Numbered from the stretch's first letter, positions 33,390 through 43,427 are shown. The stretch is 64,000 bases of DNA from a virus (IMGVR_UViG_3300035698_010154:1-64000), one strand, 5' to 3'. The notes: generated from the letters alone by a model not told the origin. A program made the numbers and translations.

Positions 33390-34169
33390 ATGGCATTAAA
33401 ACATTTTTGGTATACTCTTAAAAATGAAGACGGTGAGCCAATAATTGGTGATTCTGTACATGTATATAAAAATGGTACGAGTACACATCTAACCATTTTT
33501 GATTCTAACGAGGATGAGATAACACAGCCTCTCACAACATCATCAATTGAACCATCCGGTGCATTTGATTTTTATGTAAAGGATGCAAACTCTGGTGGAT
33601 ACCTGCCTACACAAAAAATGAAAATAGTATGGACTAGTGGTAGTATAGATGATTTAGATATATTTGAAGAGCTATATATAGTAGATGAAACGGATACCGG
33701 TACTATAAAAAATAAAATGATCAGTAATCAAATGGCCTATGATTGGGAAGAGCATATTTCATATACATTACCAGGAAATGCTGTTCACAGTTTACAATCA
33801 GTTGATAAAACAAATAATAACGTAGATCCTAATAAAGTAGTGAATAATAAGTTGATGAATGATATGCTTACATGGCCCACATCAGCCGCAACAATATCAA
33901 TTACATCGTCTGGTGCTGTGATATATCCAATTTCTGTTAATACAAAAGGCGGTGTTGCTCCTGCATGGGCTGATACATTAGTAGCATCAGCAGGTGATTA
34001 TTATGTTGAATTGAATCATGGTCTTAACACATTATACCCAGCTCTGTCTGTTTGGAAGAAATCTAATAGAAGTATTATTATGCCATCAATGGTCGAGGCC
34101 ATTGATGAGTTGAATATCAAGATATGGATAAATGAAGACATAGAGGCAGAGATATCATTAATAGGGTAA
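33390..34169 (+). CDS. Fibre/baseplate adaptor protein, tandem paralogue 2
   Basis: 259 residues. It shares KNKMISNQMAYDWEEH with the previous gene, plus the N-terminal IF...T..L pattern and the C-terminal ELNHGLNTLYPALSVWKKSN. The length is the same within one residue. The pair may form hetero-oligomers or attach different fibres. Confidence 0.65.
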   Translation: MALKHFWYTLKNEDGEPIIGDSVHVYKNGTSTHLTIFDSNEDEITQPLTTSSIEPSGAFDFYVKDANSGGYLPTQKMKIVWTSGSIDDLDIFEELYIVDETDTGTIKNKMISNQMAYDWEEHISYTLPGNAVHSLQSVDKTNNNVDPNKVVNNKLMNDMLTWPTSAATISITSSGAVIYPISVNTKGGVAPAWADTLVASAGDYYVELNHGLNTLYPALSVWKKSNRSIIMPSMVEAIDELNIKIWINEDIEAEISLIG

Positions 34170-34176
34170 AAAGATT

Positions 34177-34530
34177 ATGCGACTTTCAAGATATATGGAG
34201 TATTCAGTAAAAGATAGTAACATCAATGAATTTAGATCATGTAAGATTCACTTGTCTAAGAAGGCTATGAACATCGAAAAGATACGATCCATAATGGAAG
34301 AACATGCTCTTGACATGAGTATAATAAACAAAATCGAGAAAGAGAATAAGAAATTAAATATACTACAAAAAGGTAACATATTCATGGATTTTACAATTGA
34401 TGAATCATCAAAGAGGATAGATCAAAAAATACAAGATAGATTGAAGATCAAGGTATTAGAGTTCAATGATGATTTGTGTGGGATTCAAAGAAAACTAGAA
34501 GAAGATTTAAGAAACTCGGAGGAGAATTGA
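34177..34530 (+). CDS. Helical hypothetical protein with degenerate leader
   Basis: 117 residues starting MRLSRYMEYS, like the capsid-targeting leaders but without a clean (I/L)xE. The remainder is charged and helical (IEKENKKLNILQKG). It may be a fibre chaperone by position, directly before the fibre cassette, or a relic internal protein. No family recognised. Confidence 0.5.
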   Translation: MRLSRYMEYSVKDSNINEFRSCKIHLSKKAMNIEKIRSIMEEHALDMSIINKIEKENKKLNILQKGNIFMDFTIDESSKRIDQKIQDRLKIKVLEFNDDLCGIQRKLEEDLRNSEEN

Positions 34531-34531
34531 T

Positions 34532-35926
34532 ATGAAGAGTCATGGACTTGACATGAATGGTGACATGAAGTTGGAGGTTGTGTCAACAGTACCAACATGG
34601 GCATCATCTTATGCAAGAAGATTAATATATGATAGTAATACGAGTTTGATCTACTATGGTGGTAGTTCTGGTTGGAAACAAGTTGTTGTTACTGATGATG
34701 CCCAAACACTTACTAATAAGACCATTGACACAGCTAGTAATACAATTACTATAAACGGGCCGGATATAAATTCCGGCACTATAACAAATGATAAAATATA
34801 CTCATCCGCTGCAATTGATGGTTCAAAGCTAGCAGATGACAGCATAACAGATTTACAAATCAATGCATCCGCCAATATTAATGGTTCAAAGCTAGATGAT
34901 AATAGCATACCAAGTGCTAAAATCGGAACCGACACTATAATGAATAATAAAATAAACTCAGCCGCTGCAATTGATGGTTCAAAGCTAGATGATGATAGTA
35001 TAATGAATCTACAAATAAACTCATCTGCTGCAATTGATGGATCGAAACTGGATAGTGATAGTATAATGAACTTACAGATAAGTAATAGTGCCGCGATCTC
35101 AGGTTCAAAGATAGCAGATGACACAATAATGAATGCTCAAATAAGTGATAGTGCCGTGATCTCAGGTTCAAAGATAGCAGATGATAGTATAAAGGATTTA
35201 CAAATAAGTGATAGTGCCGCGATCTCGGGTTCAAAGCTAGCAGGTATAAAGGATTTACAAATAAGTGATAGTGCCGCGATCTCAGGTTCAAAGCTAGCAG
35301 ATGATAGTATAAAGGATTTACAAATAAACTCAGCCGCCGCAATAGATGCCACAAAAATAGCAAATGGCACTGTAAGTAATACAGAGTTTCAGTTATTGAG
35401 TGGTATAACTGAAATTAGTCTATCAGCAACAATGGTAAACAATACAAATGGAAATGCCAACGTTTCCGATACTCCACTTAATATAGGAGGGAGTAGTTAT
35501 GCTGTCATACCCAAAGAAATATGGAGACATATTGGCCCAACTGATGTTACAGGCCCATCCCCATATACTGCATGGACTGCTATAAATTCATTACCAGAAT
35601 CCATAGATTATATAGTTGTAAGAGCTGTGAGTACTGGATATACATGGGGTAAAGGATTTTCTTCTGCCGATCCGATTCATGCAAAGCTTTATATTAGACA
35701 ATATGGTAGTTCAGCAAGTCCAAGTAATGCTAATTTGGTTATATGGGATACATGGGATGGCACAAGATGGGGGAAATTCGCAAGTATAGACGAGATAACA
35801 ATACCTTTATCGAGTAGTGATTATAGATTTGATTTATATTGGACTTCAGAATTCACAGAAGATCATGACGATGAGGGATTTGAAGTAGAATTTGAACTTA
35901 TAGGATATGGGTATAATCCAGCATAA
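34532..35926 (+). CDS. Tail fibre protein 1 of 5 with ~18-residue repeats
   Basis: 464 residues. N-terminal module (about 1-60): GLDMNGDMKLEVVS, PTWASSYARRLIY, YYGGSSGWKQVVVTDDAQTL, typical of phage fibre attachment parts. Then about a dozen imperfect repeats of the type DDSIMNLQISDSAAISGSK (residues ~80-285), then a unique beta-rich head domain. The repeats probably form a trimeric rod. Close relatives follow at 35947 and 37353. Confidence 0.75.
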   Translation: MKSHGLDMNGDMKLEVVSTVPTWASSYARRLIYDSNTSLIYYGGSSGWKQVVVTDDAQTLTNKTIDTASNTITINGPDINSGTITNDKIYSSAAIDGSKLADDSITDLQINASANINGSKLDDNSIPSAKIGTDTIMNNKINSAAAIDGSKLDDDSIMNLQINSSAAIDGSKLDSDSIMNLQISNSAAISGSKIADDTIMNAQISDSAVISGSKIADDSIKDLQISDSAAISGSKLAGIKDLQISDSAAISGSKLADDSIKDLQINSAAAIDATKIANGTVSNTEFQLLSGITEISLSATMVNNTNGNANVSDTPLNIGGSSYAVIPKEIWRHIGPTDVTGPSPYTAWTAINSLPESIDYIVVRAVSTGYTWGKGFSSADPIHAKLYIRQYGSSASPSNANLVIWDTWDGTRWGKFASIDEITIPLSSSDYRFDLYWTSEFTEDHDDEGFEVEFELIGYGYNPA

Positions 35927-35946
35927 AATAACAGGAGAACAAGTAA

Positions 35947-37314
35947 ATGAAAAGTCATGGATTTGACATGGTTGGGGATATAAAATTAGAGGTTGTAACA
36001 ACAATACCAGAATGGGAATCAACCGATACCAGAAGATTAGTATATGCTAGTGATGTGGGTTTAATATATTATGGTGATAGTGCTGGTTGGGAACAAGTTG
36101 TTGTTACTGATGATACTCAGTTACTTACTAATAAGATCATTGATACAGCTAGTAATACAATTACTATAAATGGATCGGATATAAACTCTGACACCATAGT
36201 GGATTTACAAATAAACTCATCCGCCGATATAGCTGCTACAAAATTGGCTATTAACAGTATAATGGATTTACAGATAAGTGATAGTGCTGACATTAATGGC
36301 TCAAAGTTAGCAAATGATACTATATCAAATGCTAAATTTGAGAATAATAGTATATCAAACCTACAAATAAACTCGGTCGCGGCAATTGATGGCTCAAAGC
36401 TAGCGGACAATAGTATATATAATGATAAAATAAATACAGCCGCGGCAATTGTTGGCTCAAAGCTAGCAGATGGTGGTATAACAGATTTACAGATAAACTC
36501 AGCCGCTGCGATTGTTGGCTCAAAGCTAGCAGATGATAGCATAACAAACTTACAAATAAACTCAGCCGCTGATATAAATGGATCAAAGATAGCAGATGAT
36601 AGCATAACAAACTTACAAATAAACACAGCCGCTGATATAAATGGATCAAAGCTATCAGATGGTGGTATAACAGATTTACAAATAAGTGACAGTGCTGCAA
36701 TCTCAGGTTCAAAGATAGCAGATGATAGTATAATGAACTTACAGATAAGTAGTAGTGCCGCAATCTCAGCTTCGAAAATAGCAGATGGTTCGGTGAGTAA
36801 TGCAAAGTTTCAACTATTGAGTGGTATAACTGAAATCAGTAATGCGGCAACAATGGTCACCAATACAAATGGTAATGCTGACGTTTCGAGTCCTCCACTT
36901 AGTATAACCGTAGCTATAACACCAGATATTTATACACACATTGGCCCAACAAACAGTACACCTGATTTATATCCCTGGACTGCTATGGATTCATTACCAG
37001 AATCAGTAGATTATATAGTTGTAAGAGCTTTCAGTAAAATGACCAGTCGTGATGATACCACTACTACCACAGGCACTATTTATGCTAAAAAATATGGTGC
37101 TATTAGTTCAGGAAGCTTAATTGTTTATAATCTTAGCTATCTACAAAATTACAATTATGATGATCCAGTAACACAAGCAAATGTAAGCGAAATAACAATA
37201 CCTTTAGGTCAACATGCTAGTTACCCTAATACATTTGATTTATGGTGGTCTGGGGACTTTACTAGTATGATATTTTATCTTGTAGGATATGGGTACAATC
37301 CATTTAGTTTATAA
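35947..37314 (+). CDS. Tail fibre protein 2 of 5 with ~18-residue repeats
   Basis: 455 residues. Same N-terminal module (GFDMVGDIKLEVVT, YYGDSAGWEQVVVTDD) and a similar rod of repeats, here with more INSAADINGSK-type units. The C-terminal domain differs from fibre 1 except for its ending (EITIPLG and YGYNP). Recombination between the near-identical repeats could swap heads. Confidence 0.75.
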   Translation: MKSHGFDMVGDIKLEVVTTIPEWESTDTRRLVYASDVGLIYYGDSAGWEQVVVTDDTQLLTNKIIDTASNTITINGSDINSDTIVDLQINSSADIAATKLAINSIMDLQISDSADINGSKLANDTISNAKFENNSISNLQINSVAAIDGSKLADNSIYNDKINTAAAIVGSKLADGGITDLQINSAAAIVGSKLADDSITNLQINSAADINGSKIADDSITNLQINTAADINGSKLSDGGITDLQISDSAAISGSKIADDSIMNLQISSSAAISASKIADGSVSNAKFQLLSGITEISNAATMVTNTNGNADVSSPPLSITVAITPDIYTHIGPTNSTPDLYPWTAMDSLPESVDYIVVRAFSKMTSRDDTTTTTGTIYAKKYGAISSGSLIVYNLSYLQNYNYDDPVTQANVSEITIPLGQHASYPNTFDLWWSGDFTSMIFYLVGYGYNPFSL

Positions 37315-37352
37315 TGGAGAGAGACTAAGAAGAAAATAATAGGAAGGATCAA

Positions 37353-38777
37353 ATGAAATATTATGGAATAGATATGAGGGGAGATATCAAATTGGAGGTA
37401 ATGGCAACATTACCAGCATGGGTATCATCCGCTGCAGATGCTAGAAGGTTAGTATATGCTACTGATACGGGCTTAATCCATTATGGCGATAGTACTGGAT
37501 GGGAGCAAGTTATTGTTACTGATGATGCCCAAACACTTACTAATAAGACCATTAATACGCTTTATAATACAATTACTATAAACGGATCTGATATAAATGA
37601 TAATACAATAACAAATCTACAAATAAACTCAGCCGCGGCCATTGATGGTTCAAAGCTAGCAGATGGTGGTATAATGGATTCACAAATAAACACATCTGCT
37701 GATATTGATGGCTCAAAGCTATATGTTCATAGTATATTAAATGATAAAATTGAAACCGATACAATAATGAATGACAAGATAAGCCCAGTTGCTGATATAG
37801 AAGGCTCAAAATTGGCTAATGGAAGTATAACAAACTTACAAATAAACTCATCCGCTGATATAGATGCCACAAAAATAGCTAGTAACAGTATAACAGATTT
37901 ACAGATAAGTGATAGTGCCGCAATCTCAGGTTCAAAGATAGCAGATGATAGTATAATGAATTTACAGATAAGTGATAGTGCTGCAATCTCAGCTTCGAAA
38001 ATAGCAGATGGTAGTATATCAAACCTACAAATAAACTCAAGTGCTGCAATCTCAGGTTCAAAGCTAGCAGATGATAGTATAATGAACTTACAGATAAGTG
38101 ATAGTGCTGCAATCTCAGGTTCAAAGATAGCAGATGATAGTATAATAAATGCTAAAATAAGTGATAGTGCTGCAATAGATGCTTCAAAAATAGCAGATGG
38201 TTCGGTGAGTAATGCAGAGTTTCAATTATTGAACGGTATAACAAATCTTAATAATTCATTAACAATGTTCGATGCCTCTACCTATAATCCGTTACAAGTA
38301 GCTCCCTGGAGTGCTGGGGGTGGTGGTCCTTATGTTAGAGAAGGGTCATGGACTATTGTTGGCCCAAATGATGTTTACTCTGGTTCTACGAATTATGAAC
38401 ACAATGCAATAAAATGGAACGCTCTAACATCATTACCCGCACTAGTGGATTATATAGTTGTAAGAGCTGTAAGTTTTGTAGACTTTACAGACGGCGAACC
38501 TTATAGTGATCCGGTGTTTTATGTTTCTGTTAGAAAAACTCATACTGACGAAGGAAGCGTTGTTAGTTATTATACTGCTGATAAAGAGAGTAATCATTAT
38601 AATACACAGGCAAATGTAAGCGAAATAACAATACCTTTAGGTCAGATCACCAGTTATCCTAATTCATTTGAGGTATATTGGCATTCAGACTGGGGTAATG
38701 ATGATACTGATTATGCTGGAGAGATTCTTATGGAATTTTATCTCATAGGGTATGGGTATAATTCAGCATTAGTATAA
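37353..38777 (+). CDS. Tail fibre protein 3 of 5 with ~18-residue repeats
   Basis: 474 residues with the shared module (GIDMRGDIKLEVMA, GDSTGWEQVIVTDD), the repeat rod and a distinct head domain, again finishing with EITIPLGQ and a GYGYNS end. SD AGGAAGGA-like. Together with the two preceding genes it forms a repeat block of over 3 kb. Confidence 0.75.
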   Translation: MKYYGIDMRGDIKLEVMATLPAWVSSAADARRLVYATDTGLIHYGDSTGWEQVIVTDDAQTLTNKTINTLYNTITINGSDINDNTITNLQINSAAAIDGSKLADGGIMDSQINTSADIDGSKLYVHSILNDKIETDTIMNDKISPVADIEGSKLANGSITNLQINSSADIDATKIASNSITDLQISDSAAISGSKIADDSIMNLQISDSAAISASKIADGSISNLQINSSAAISGSKLADDSIMNLQISDSAAISGSKIADDSIINAKISDSAAIDASKIADGSVSNAEFQLLNGITNLNNSLTMFDASTYNPLQVAPWSAGGGGPYVREGSWTIVGPNDVYSGSTNYEHNAIKWNALTSLPALVDYIVVRAVSFVDFTDGEPYSDPVFYVSVRKTHTDEGSVVSYYTADKESNHYNTQANVSEITIPLGQITSYPNSFEVYWHSDWGNDDTDYAGEILMEFYLIGYGYNSALV

Positions 38778-38792
38778 CAAGGCGGTAAATAA

Positions 38793-39710
38793 ATGGAAAA
38801 TTATGGAATAGACATGAAGGGAGATATCAAAGTAGAAGATGTCTCACCACTACCAACATGGTCAGCATCAGATGAGAGAAGAGTTGTGTACTCATCAAAT
38901 GAGGATAAAGCTTATTATGGATCTGACTTGAAATGGGAGCATATGATCAATAACAATTATTATAATAGTGAGCATAATAAGGGATGGTATAAAAGGCCGC
39001 ATTTTGAGTATATGGGTAGTAATGTTATAGACATATATCCGGGCGCATATCACCATGATGGCACCACCGAGCAAATGGTTTACTGGAATGACAAACTAAC
39101 ATTTACTATGGGGCCGGTTGGTTCAAACTCAAGTTCAGATACTTTAAATGCTAATGAATGGCAATATATTTATTTAAGTGATCAACCCATTGTTGCTAAT
39201 GCATCGGCAGAACTTAATGCCTCATGTTTTATTAATTCAGCAACTCATCCATCTCTTGATAATAGTGGAAAGGGTATTTATTATAGTACTTCAAGACTTA
39301 TATTTGCTGTATATACAGATGCATTTGGTAATATTGTGGAGTTCTTTCAATGTGGGGATTTTATACAATGGACTGATCAAATATTAACCAGCGCGATTGG
39401 GCTGATCTCAACTTTATGGGTTGATAAACAAATGATTGTCCCAATAATCACAAATATAAATATAAGATCACAATTGAATTTACAGCATATTGGTAATTCT
39501 TCTGGTTCCAATTCGTTATATTGGAGAACAAATGGGCAGACCGCATCTACAGGATCATTTATATGCACTACTGGTAATAATGAAATAAATTATATGAGTT
39601 TAAACGCTTGTTCAGATGACACAACAGGTAAAATAGAATTAAAACAATATGGTGGAAGTAATGATGTTAGCGCATGGGCAAATGGTTGGTATTTACCATT
39701 TGGAATGTAA
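38793..39710 (+). CDS. Tail fibre protein 4 of 5, short, no rod repeats
   Basis: 305 residues. It keeps the N-terminal module (GIDMKGDIKVEDVS, PTWSASDERRVVYSSNE) but lacks the repeats. The head shares HNKGWYKRPHFEYMGSN, DIYPGAYHHDGTTEQMVYWN and SGSNSLYWRTNGQTASTGSF with the next gene. Possibly a receptor-binding tip or short fibre. Confidence 0.7.
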   Translation: MENYGIDMKGDIKVEDVSPLPTWSASDERRVVYSSNEDKAYYGSDLKWEHMINNNYYNSEHNKGWYKRPHFEYMGSNVIDIYPGAYHHDGTTEQMVYWNDKLTFTMGPVGSNSSSDTLNANEWQYIYLSDQPIVANASAELNASCFINSATHPSLDNSGKGIYYSTSRLIFAVYTDAFGNIVEFFQCGDFIQWTDQILTSAIGLISTLWVDKQMIVPIITNINIRSQLNLQHIGNSSGSNSLYWRTNGQTASTGSFICTTGNNEINYMSLNACSDDTTGKIELKQYGGSNDVSAWANGWYLPFGM

Positions 39711-39731
39711 TCAACTAATGGAGAATAATTA

Positions 39732-40655
39732 ATGGATAATCATCAAATAGATATGAAAGGAAGCATTCAAATAGAGAGTGTTTCAGCATTACCAACATGG
39801 ACATCATTAGACGAAAGAAGAATGATATATGCGGCTGATGTCGATAAAGTGTATTATGGATCTAGTACAAAATGGGAGAGTATCCTTAATAGTAGTTATT
39901 ATATTAGTGGGCATAACAAAGGATGGTATAAAAGACCATATTTCAGATGGGTTAGTAGTACTACTATTGAGATATATCCAGGCGCATATCACCATGATGG
40001 AACTACTGAGCAAATGGTTTACTGGAATGACAAATTAACGTTCCAATTGGGTTCTGGTGGTTCCAATGCAAGTTCGGAAAATTTAGGATCATCACAATGG
40101 CACTATATTTATTTAGATGATGCATCTATTGTTAGTAATGCTTCTGCAGAGCTTGATGAAACATGCTTTGTTAACTCAACAACCAATCCAACACTTGAAG
40201 ACACAGATGGATGTGGTATATATAATAGTACATCAAGATTAGTGTTTGCTGTGTATACTGATGCAGATAATAAGATTAAAGAGTTCTTTCAATGTGGTAA
40301 TTTTATACAATGGGCTGATCAAATACTTGTATTTAGTAACAGCATTACAACTTCATGGGCAGACCTAACAATGATTGTCCCAATAGTCACAAATGTAAAT
40401 ATAAGAACGCAATTAACATTGTGGAATATTGGTAATTCTTCTGGTTCCAATTCATTATATTGGAGAACAAATGGGCAGACCGCATCTACAGGATCATTTA
40501 TATCAAAAGTTAATCTTAATGATACAATATATACTGTTCTAAATGTCTGTGCAGACGACACCACAGGTAAAATAGAAATGAAAATAGATACTGGTACTGT
40601 AGGTAATAGTGTAAACGCATATACGAATGGTTGGTATTTGCCAGAAGGAATGTAA
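39732..40655 (+). CDS. Tail fibre protein 5 of 5, paralogue of preceding gene
   Basis: 307 residues, similar to the previous gene along most of its length (PGAYHHDGTTEQMVYWNDKL, FFQCGNFIQWADQI, GSNSLYWRTNGQTASTGSF), with differences concentrated in surface-type loops. The ending NGWYLP(E/F)GM is shared. Last gene of the structural operon before the gp55 promoter. Confidence 0.7.
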   Translation: MDNHQIDMKGSIQIESVSALPTWTSLDERRMIYAADVDKVYYGSSTKWESILNSSYYISGHNKGWYKRPYFRWVSSTTIEIYPGAYHHDGTTEQMVYWNDKLTFQLGSGGSNASSENLGSSQWHYIYLDDASIVSNASAELDETCFVNSTTNPTLEDTDGCGIYNSTSRLVFAVYTDADNKIKEFFQCGNFIQWADQILVFSNSITTSWADLTMIVPIVTNVNIRTQLTLWNIGNSSGSNSLYWRTNGQTASTGSFISKVNLNDTIYTVLNVCADDTTGKIEMKIDTGTVGNSVNAYTNGWYLPEGM

Positions 40656-40663
40656 TTTTTATG

Positions 40664-40692
40664 TTTACATTTAGTTAATTATAAGTTATAAT
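40664..40692 (+). promoter_or_regulatory. sigma70-like promoter before gp55
   Basis: TTTACA (40664-40669), 17-base spacer, TATAAT (40687-40692), about 40 bases before the gp55 start. It lets the late sigma factor be made by host polymerase before late transcription. Confidence 0.75.
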
Positions 40693-40731
40693 AATTATAG
40701 TTAATTATAGTTAATTTGAAGCTGGAGATAT

Positions 40732-41190
40732 ATGGAATTTAGAGACAAGAAGGAAAGGTACTATATAAGGAACAAAGATTTATTACCAGAGATAATAAAA
40801 TACAAAGATAGTGGGGATATTGGTGAAAAGTTAGGATTGATGATACAGCGAATAGCTATCAATTATTCTAACAGAGGCAATTTTGCTGGATACACATGGC
40901 GTGAAGACATGGTATCCGAAGCTGTTTTGATCTGCTTTAAATACATGCATAACTTTGATCCAGAGAAACAGGCTCGACCCAATCCATTCTCTTACTTTAC
41001 AACAGTAATACACAATGCCTTTGTTAATTATATAAAGAAGCAGAAGAAGCATAGTGATATAAAGGATGTGTGCTATAAGAACTATCATTTGATTGATGAG
41101 GAAAATGAGTTCTATCACTATGCCGTAAAGGGTATAGATTATCAAGTAATGAGAAGGAATGATATAGTCAAAAAAAAGAAAAAGAAATAA
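40732..41190 (+). CDS. gp55: Late transcription sigma factor gp55
   Basis: 152 residues (T4: 185). The family core is clear: NYSNRGNFAGYTWREDMVSE, CFKYMHNFDPEKQARPNPFS, YFTTVIHNAFVNYIKKQKK. gp55 replaces host sigma70 at TATAAATA promoters, which are abundant here. The T4 C-terminus has a clamp-binding tail; here the protein ends in a run of lysines, so the contact with the sliding clamp may differ. SD CTGGAGA. Confidence 0.9.
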   Translation: MEFRDKKERYYIRNKDLLPEIIKYKDSGDIGEKLGLMIQRIAINYSNRGNFAGYTWREDMVSEAVLICFKYMHNFDPEKQARPNPFSYFTTVIHNAFVNYIKKQKKHSDIKDVCYKNYHLIDEENEFYHYAVKGIDYQVMRRNDIVKKKKKK

Positions 41191-41199
41191 AGGATGTGT

Positions 41200-42186
41200 A
41201 TGAAGAAAATTGTGATGTTAGGAGACACACATCTCGGAATATACAATGATTCCGAGGTGTGGCATAATGTAACAAAAACATTATTCAAAGAAATTCATGA
41301 CTATTGTATAAAGAACGATATTGATACTATAATCCATGGCGGAGATTTTTTTCATAATCGTAAATCCACCAATACCAAGACATTAAACACCGCGCTAGAA
41401 ATAGCCGAAATACTCTCACCACTCAAAGTTAACATAATCGTAGGCAATCACGATACCTTTTTTAAAAATAAAATCCAACCAAATTCATTACAAATATTTC
41501 AAAAACATAATAATATAACAATAATAGATAAACCAATAAAAATTAATGACATTCTATTAGTTCCGTGGAACGCAGATTTTAATGATATTGAAGCAAAGTA
41601 TTGTTTCGGCCACTTTGCCATCAATGGATTCAATATGAATGATAACTATGTTTGTGATAAAGGATTAAAAGCATCAATTTTCAATAAATTTGAATTAACA
41701 TTTTCATCACATTTTCATTTACCCTCAAGGCAAAAAAATATAATATATCTTGGTTCACCACTTCAGCAGACATTCAATGATGTTGGTGGTGAAAGAGGGT
41801 ATTATACATTTGACAATGGTGATTTAGAATTTATAGAGTTCACTAAATATCCTCACTTCATAAAGGTGAACGCTAATGACAAGATATCAAAGGAGGTGGT
41901 GAGTGGTAACATAGTACGACTTATATTCACAGAGGACTATGGTGAAGGTAAGAATCAGCAAATAGTAGATAGTGTACTAAGCAAGACACCACTGCAATTG
42001 CACGTGGACTTCAAAATATCAAAAGAGGATTCTGACAAATACCAAGGAGAGGTAGACATTGGTATGCTAGACCACAGCGAGGTTATGGTAAGCTATATAT
42101 CGGATTATGAAACACCTAAGCACATTAATAATGCAGTACTAACTAAAATGATGTTAAAATTTAAAGAAGAGGCTCATGACTTATGA
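41200..42186 (+). CDS. gp47: Recombination nuclease subunit gp47 (SbcD/Mre11-like)
   Basis: About 328 residues from ATG 41200, chosen over 41194 because AAAGG is then at normal distance and the family begins MKKIVMLGDTHLG. Metallophosphoesterase motifs: GDTHLG, GGDFFHNR, VGNHD and a later FSSHFH. With gp46 it resects DNA ends for recombination-dependent replication. T4 gp47 has 339 residues. Confidence 0.9.
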   Translation: MKKIVMLGDTHLGIYNDSEVWHNVTKTLFKEIHDYCIKNDIDTIIHGGDFFHNRKSTNTKTLNTALEIAEILSPLKVNIIVGNHDTFFKNKIQPNSLQIFQKHNNITIIDKPIKINDILLVPWNADFNDIEAKYCFGHFAINGFNMNDNYVCDKGLKASIFNKFELTFSSHFHLPSRQKNIIYLGSPLQQTFNDVGGERGYYTFDNGDLEFIEFTKYPHFIKVNANDKISKEVVSGNIVRLIFTEDYGEGKNQQIVDSVLSKTPLQLHVDFKISKEDSDKYQGEVDIGMLDHSEVMVSYISDYETPKHINNAVLTKMMLKFKEEAHDL

Positions 42187-42362
42187 ACTATAGACGAATA
42201 AATATAAATTTAACAGAAAGAAATTGGTGTTCCTTTAGCGGAGTTTGTAAGAAAGATGTATGTACGACAAATGATTTATGTAGACATTGTAAGTATAAGA
42301 CACTTATTGATATACCGAGAATGATAGATAAAAATATGGAATTAATTAGGAAAGAGGCATAA
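42183..42362 (+). CDS. Small cysteine-rich protein
   Basis: 59 residues with six Cys (WCSFSGVCKKDVC, LCRHCKYK), probably binding zinc. It overlaps the gp47 stop (ATGA). There is no SD of its own, consistent with coupled translation. No known family. Confidence 0.55.
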   Translation: MNYRRININLTERNWCSFSGVCKKDVCTTNDLCRHCKYKTLIDIPRMIDKNMELIRKEA

Positions 42363-42365
42363 GAG

Positions 42366-42716
42366 ATGGCTATAGCAACAGAATCAACATCATGGAGCAA
42401 TGGATTTGTTCAATGGACAGACCCAGCAACAGAATCAACATCATGGAGCAATTCATTTTCTGATGGATTTGTTCAATGGACGGACCCAGCACAAGAACTA
42501 CGTGATGAACTAAACAAAAATAAGAAACACATAGATTTTCTGTATAGAATAATCTATAAGCTTATGACTGATATCGTTATGAGGGTTGATATAACAATTA
42601 GTGATTCTTTAAAAGCCGAGTTACGGATCATGTTCAAACAAATTGATCACCTTGAGGGTAAGGAAAATTTGCCAGAAGATGATGGTTTTATAAAAAGTAA
42701 AGAAATGATGATATGA
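42366..42716 (+). CDS. Hypothetical protein with internal N-terminal duplication
   Basis: 116 residues. The first 42 residues contain a repeat: ATESTSWSNGFVQWTDPA then ATESTSWSNSFSDGFVQW with TDPA, a recent duplication visible in the DNA. The rest is a helical domain. No function suggested. SD AAGAG. Confidence 0.55.
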   Translation: MAIATESTSWSNGFVQWTDPATESTSWSNSFSDGFVQWTDPAQELRDELNKNKKHIDFLYRIIYKLMTDIVMRVDITISDSLKAELRIMFKQIDHLEGKENLPEDDGFIKSKEMMI

Positions 42717-42718
42717 TG

Positions 42719-42747
42719 TTTACATTTTTCACCAAAAATTGTATAAT
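42719..42747 (+). promoter_or_regulatory. sigma70-like promoter
   Basis: TTTACA (42719-42724), 17 bases, TATAAT (42742-42747), starting right after the previous stop and 40 bases before the metallopeptidase gene. Same architecture as the promoters before gp55 and the HNH gene. Confidence 0.75.
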
Positions 42748-42787
42748 TAGACATTATTAAAATTGTTGAGAAAGGAGAAATTTGTTT

Positions 42788-43249
42788 ATGAGATTTGAAG
42801 AAGCACCAACAGAAGTGTATGAAATGATGAATGAGTGTAGAGAGGGATACTTTCCTACACTAGCTGGATGTAACATAAAGATAGTGTTCGATTTGAAAAA
42901 GAGAATGTCAGGTGGAAAGCTAGTGATGGGTTCATTACAGAAACCTAATGAGTTATTGAGGTTCTTTACAATTGATGAGTCTGGCAATGGTGAGGGATAT
43001 GATTATCTCATGCGGATAGACAAGAAGGCATGGACGGAAATCATGACTGCTGATGATAAGAAGAGATTGGTTCGCCATGAGATGAGGCATTCAGATGTGG
43101 ATTTCGACTCTGCTAATCCTTACAAACTAAGGGGCCACAGTATTGAGGACTTCTATTCTGAAGTGGCATTAAATGAGGACGATCCTCGATGGGGCGAAAG
43201 AGTTGCAGCGGCAACATTTTCGGCATATGAGATCGAAAGGAATGAATGA
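42788..43249 (+). CDS. Putative phage metallopeptidase (HExxH)
   Basis: 153 residues from ATG 42788; a TTG at 42782 is an alternative start since AAGGAG is at 42772. Residues 97-101 are HEMRH within LVRHEMRHSDVDF, the zinc-binding motif of a family of putative phage metallopeptidases. Upstream is a beta-rich domain. The role is unknown. It begins a transcription unit leading into gp46. Confidence 0.7.
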   Translation: MRFEEAPTEVYEMMNECREGYFPTLAGCNIKIVFDLKKRMSGGKLVMGSLQKPNELLRFFTIDESGNGEGYDYLMRIDKKAWTEIMTADDKKRLVRHEMRHSDVDFDSANPYKLRGHSIEDFYSEVALNEDDPRWGERVAAATFSAYEIERNE

Positions 43250-43386
43250 TGGAGTTCTTATTAGGATGCTCGGTACTGTTCTTAAAGGCAACAGTTGGCA
43301 TGGCAATAATAACTACAATATCTTGTCTGATATTAATGTGTGTTATGTTTATATGTTACTTAATTAAATGTGAGAAAAATGATTGA
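43246..43386 (+). CDS. Small membrane protein
   Basis: 46 residues, almost wholly hydrophobic (VGMAIITTISCLILMCVMFI) with a short charged end (KCEKND). The start overlaps the metallopeptidase stop. It could be a small inner-membrane regulator; no family recognised. Confidence 0.5.
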   Translation: MMEFLLGCSVLFLKATVGMAIITTISCLILMCVMFICYLIKCEKND

Positions 43387-43427
43387 CCAGACTATCCTAT
43401 TTCCTCCTACTTTATATGATGGTTTGG

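Noticed and set aside
34654-38124. Long minus-strand frames opposite the fibre repeats
   Set aside because: They mirror the 54-57-base coding repeats of the fibre genes and have Leu/His/Tyr-rich repetitive translations.
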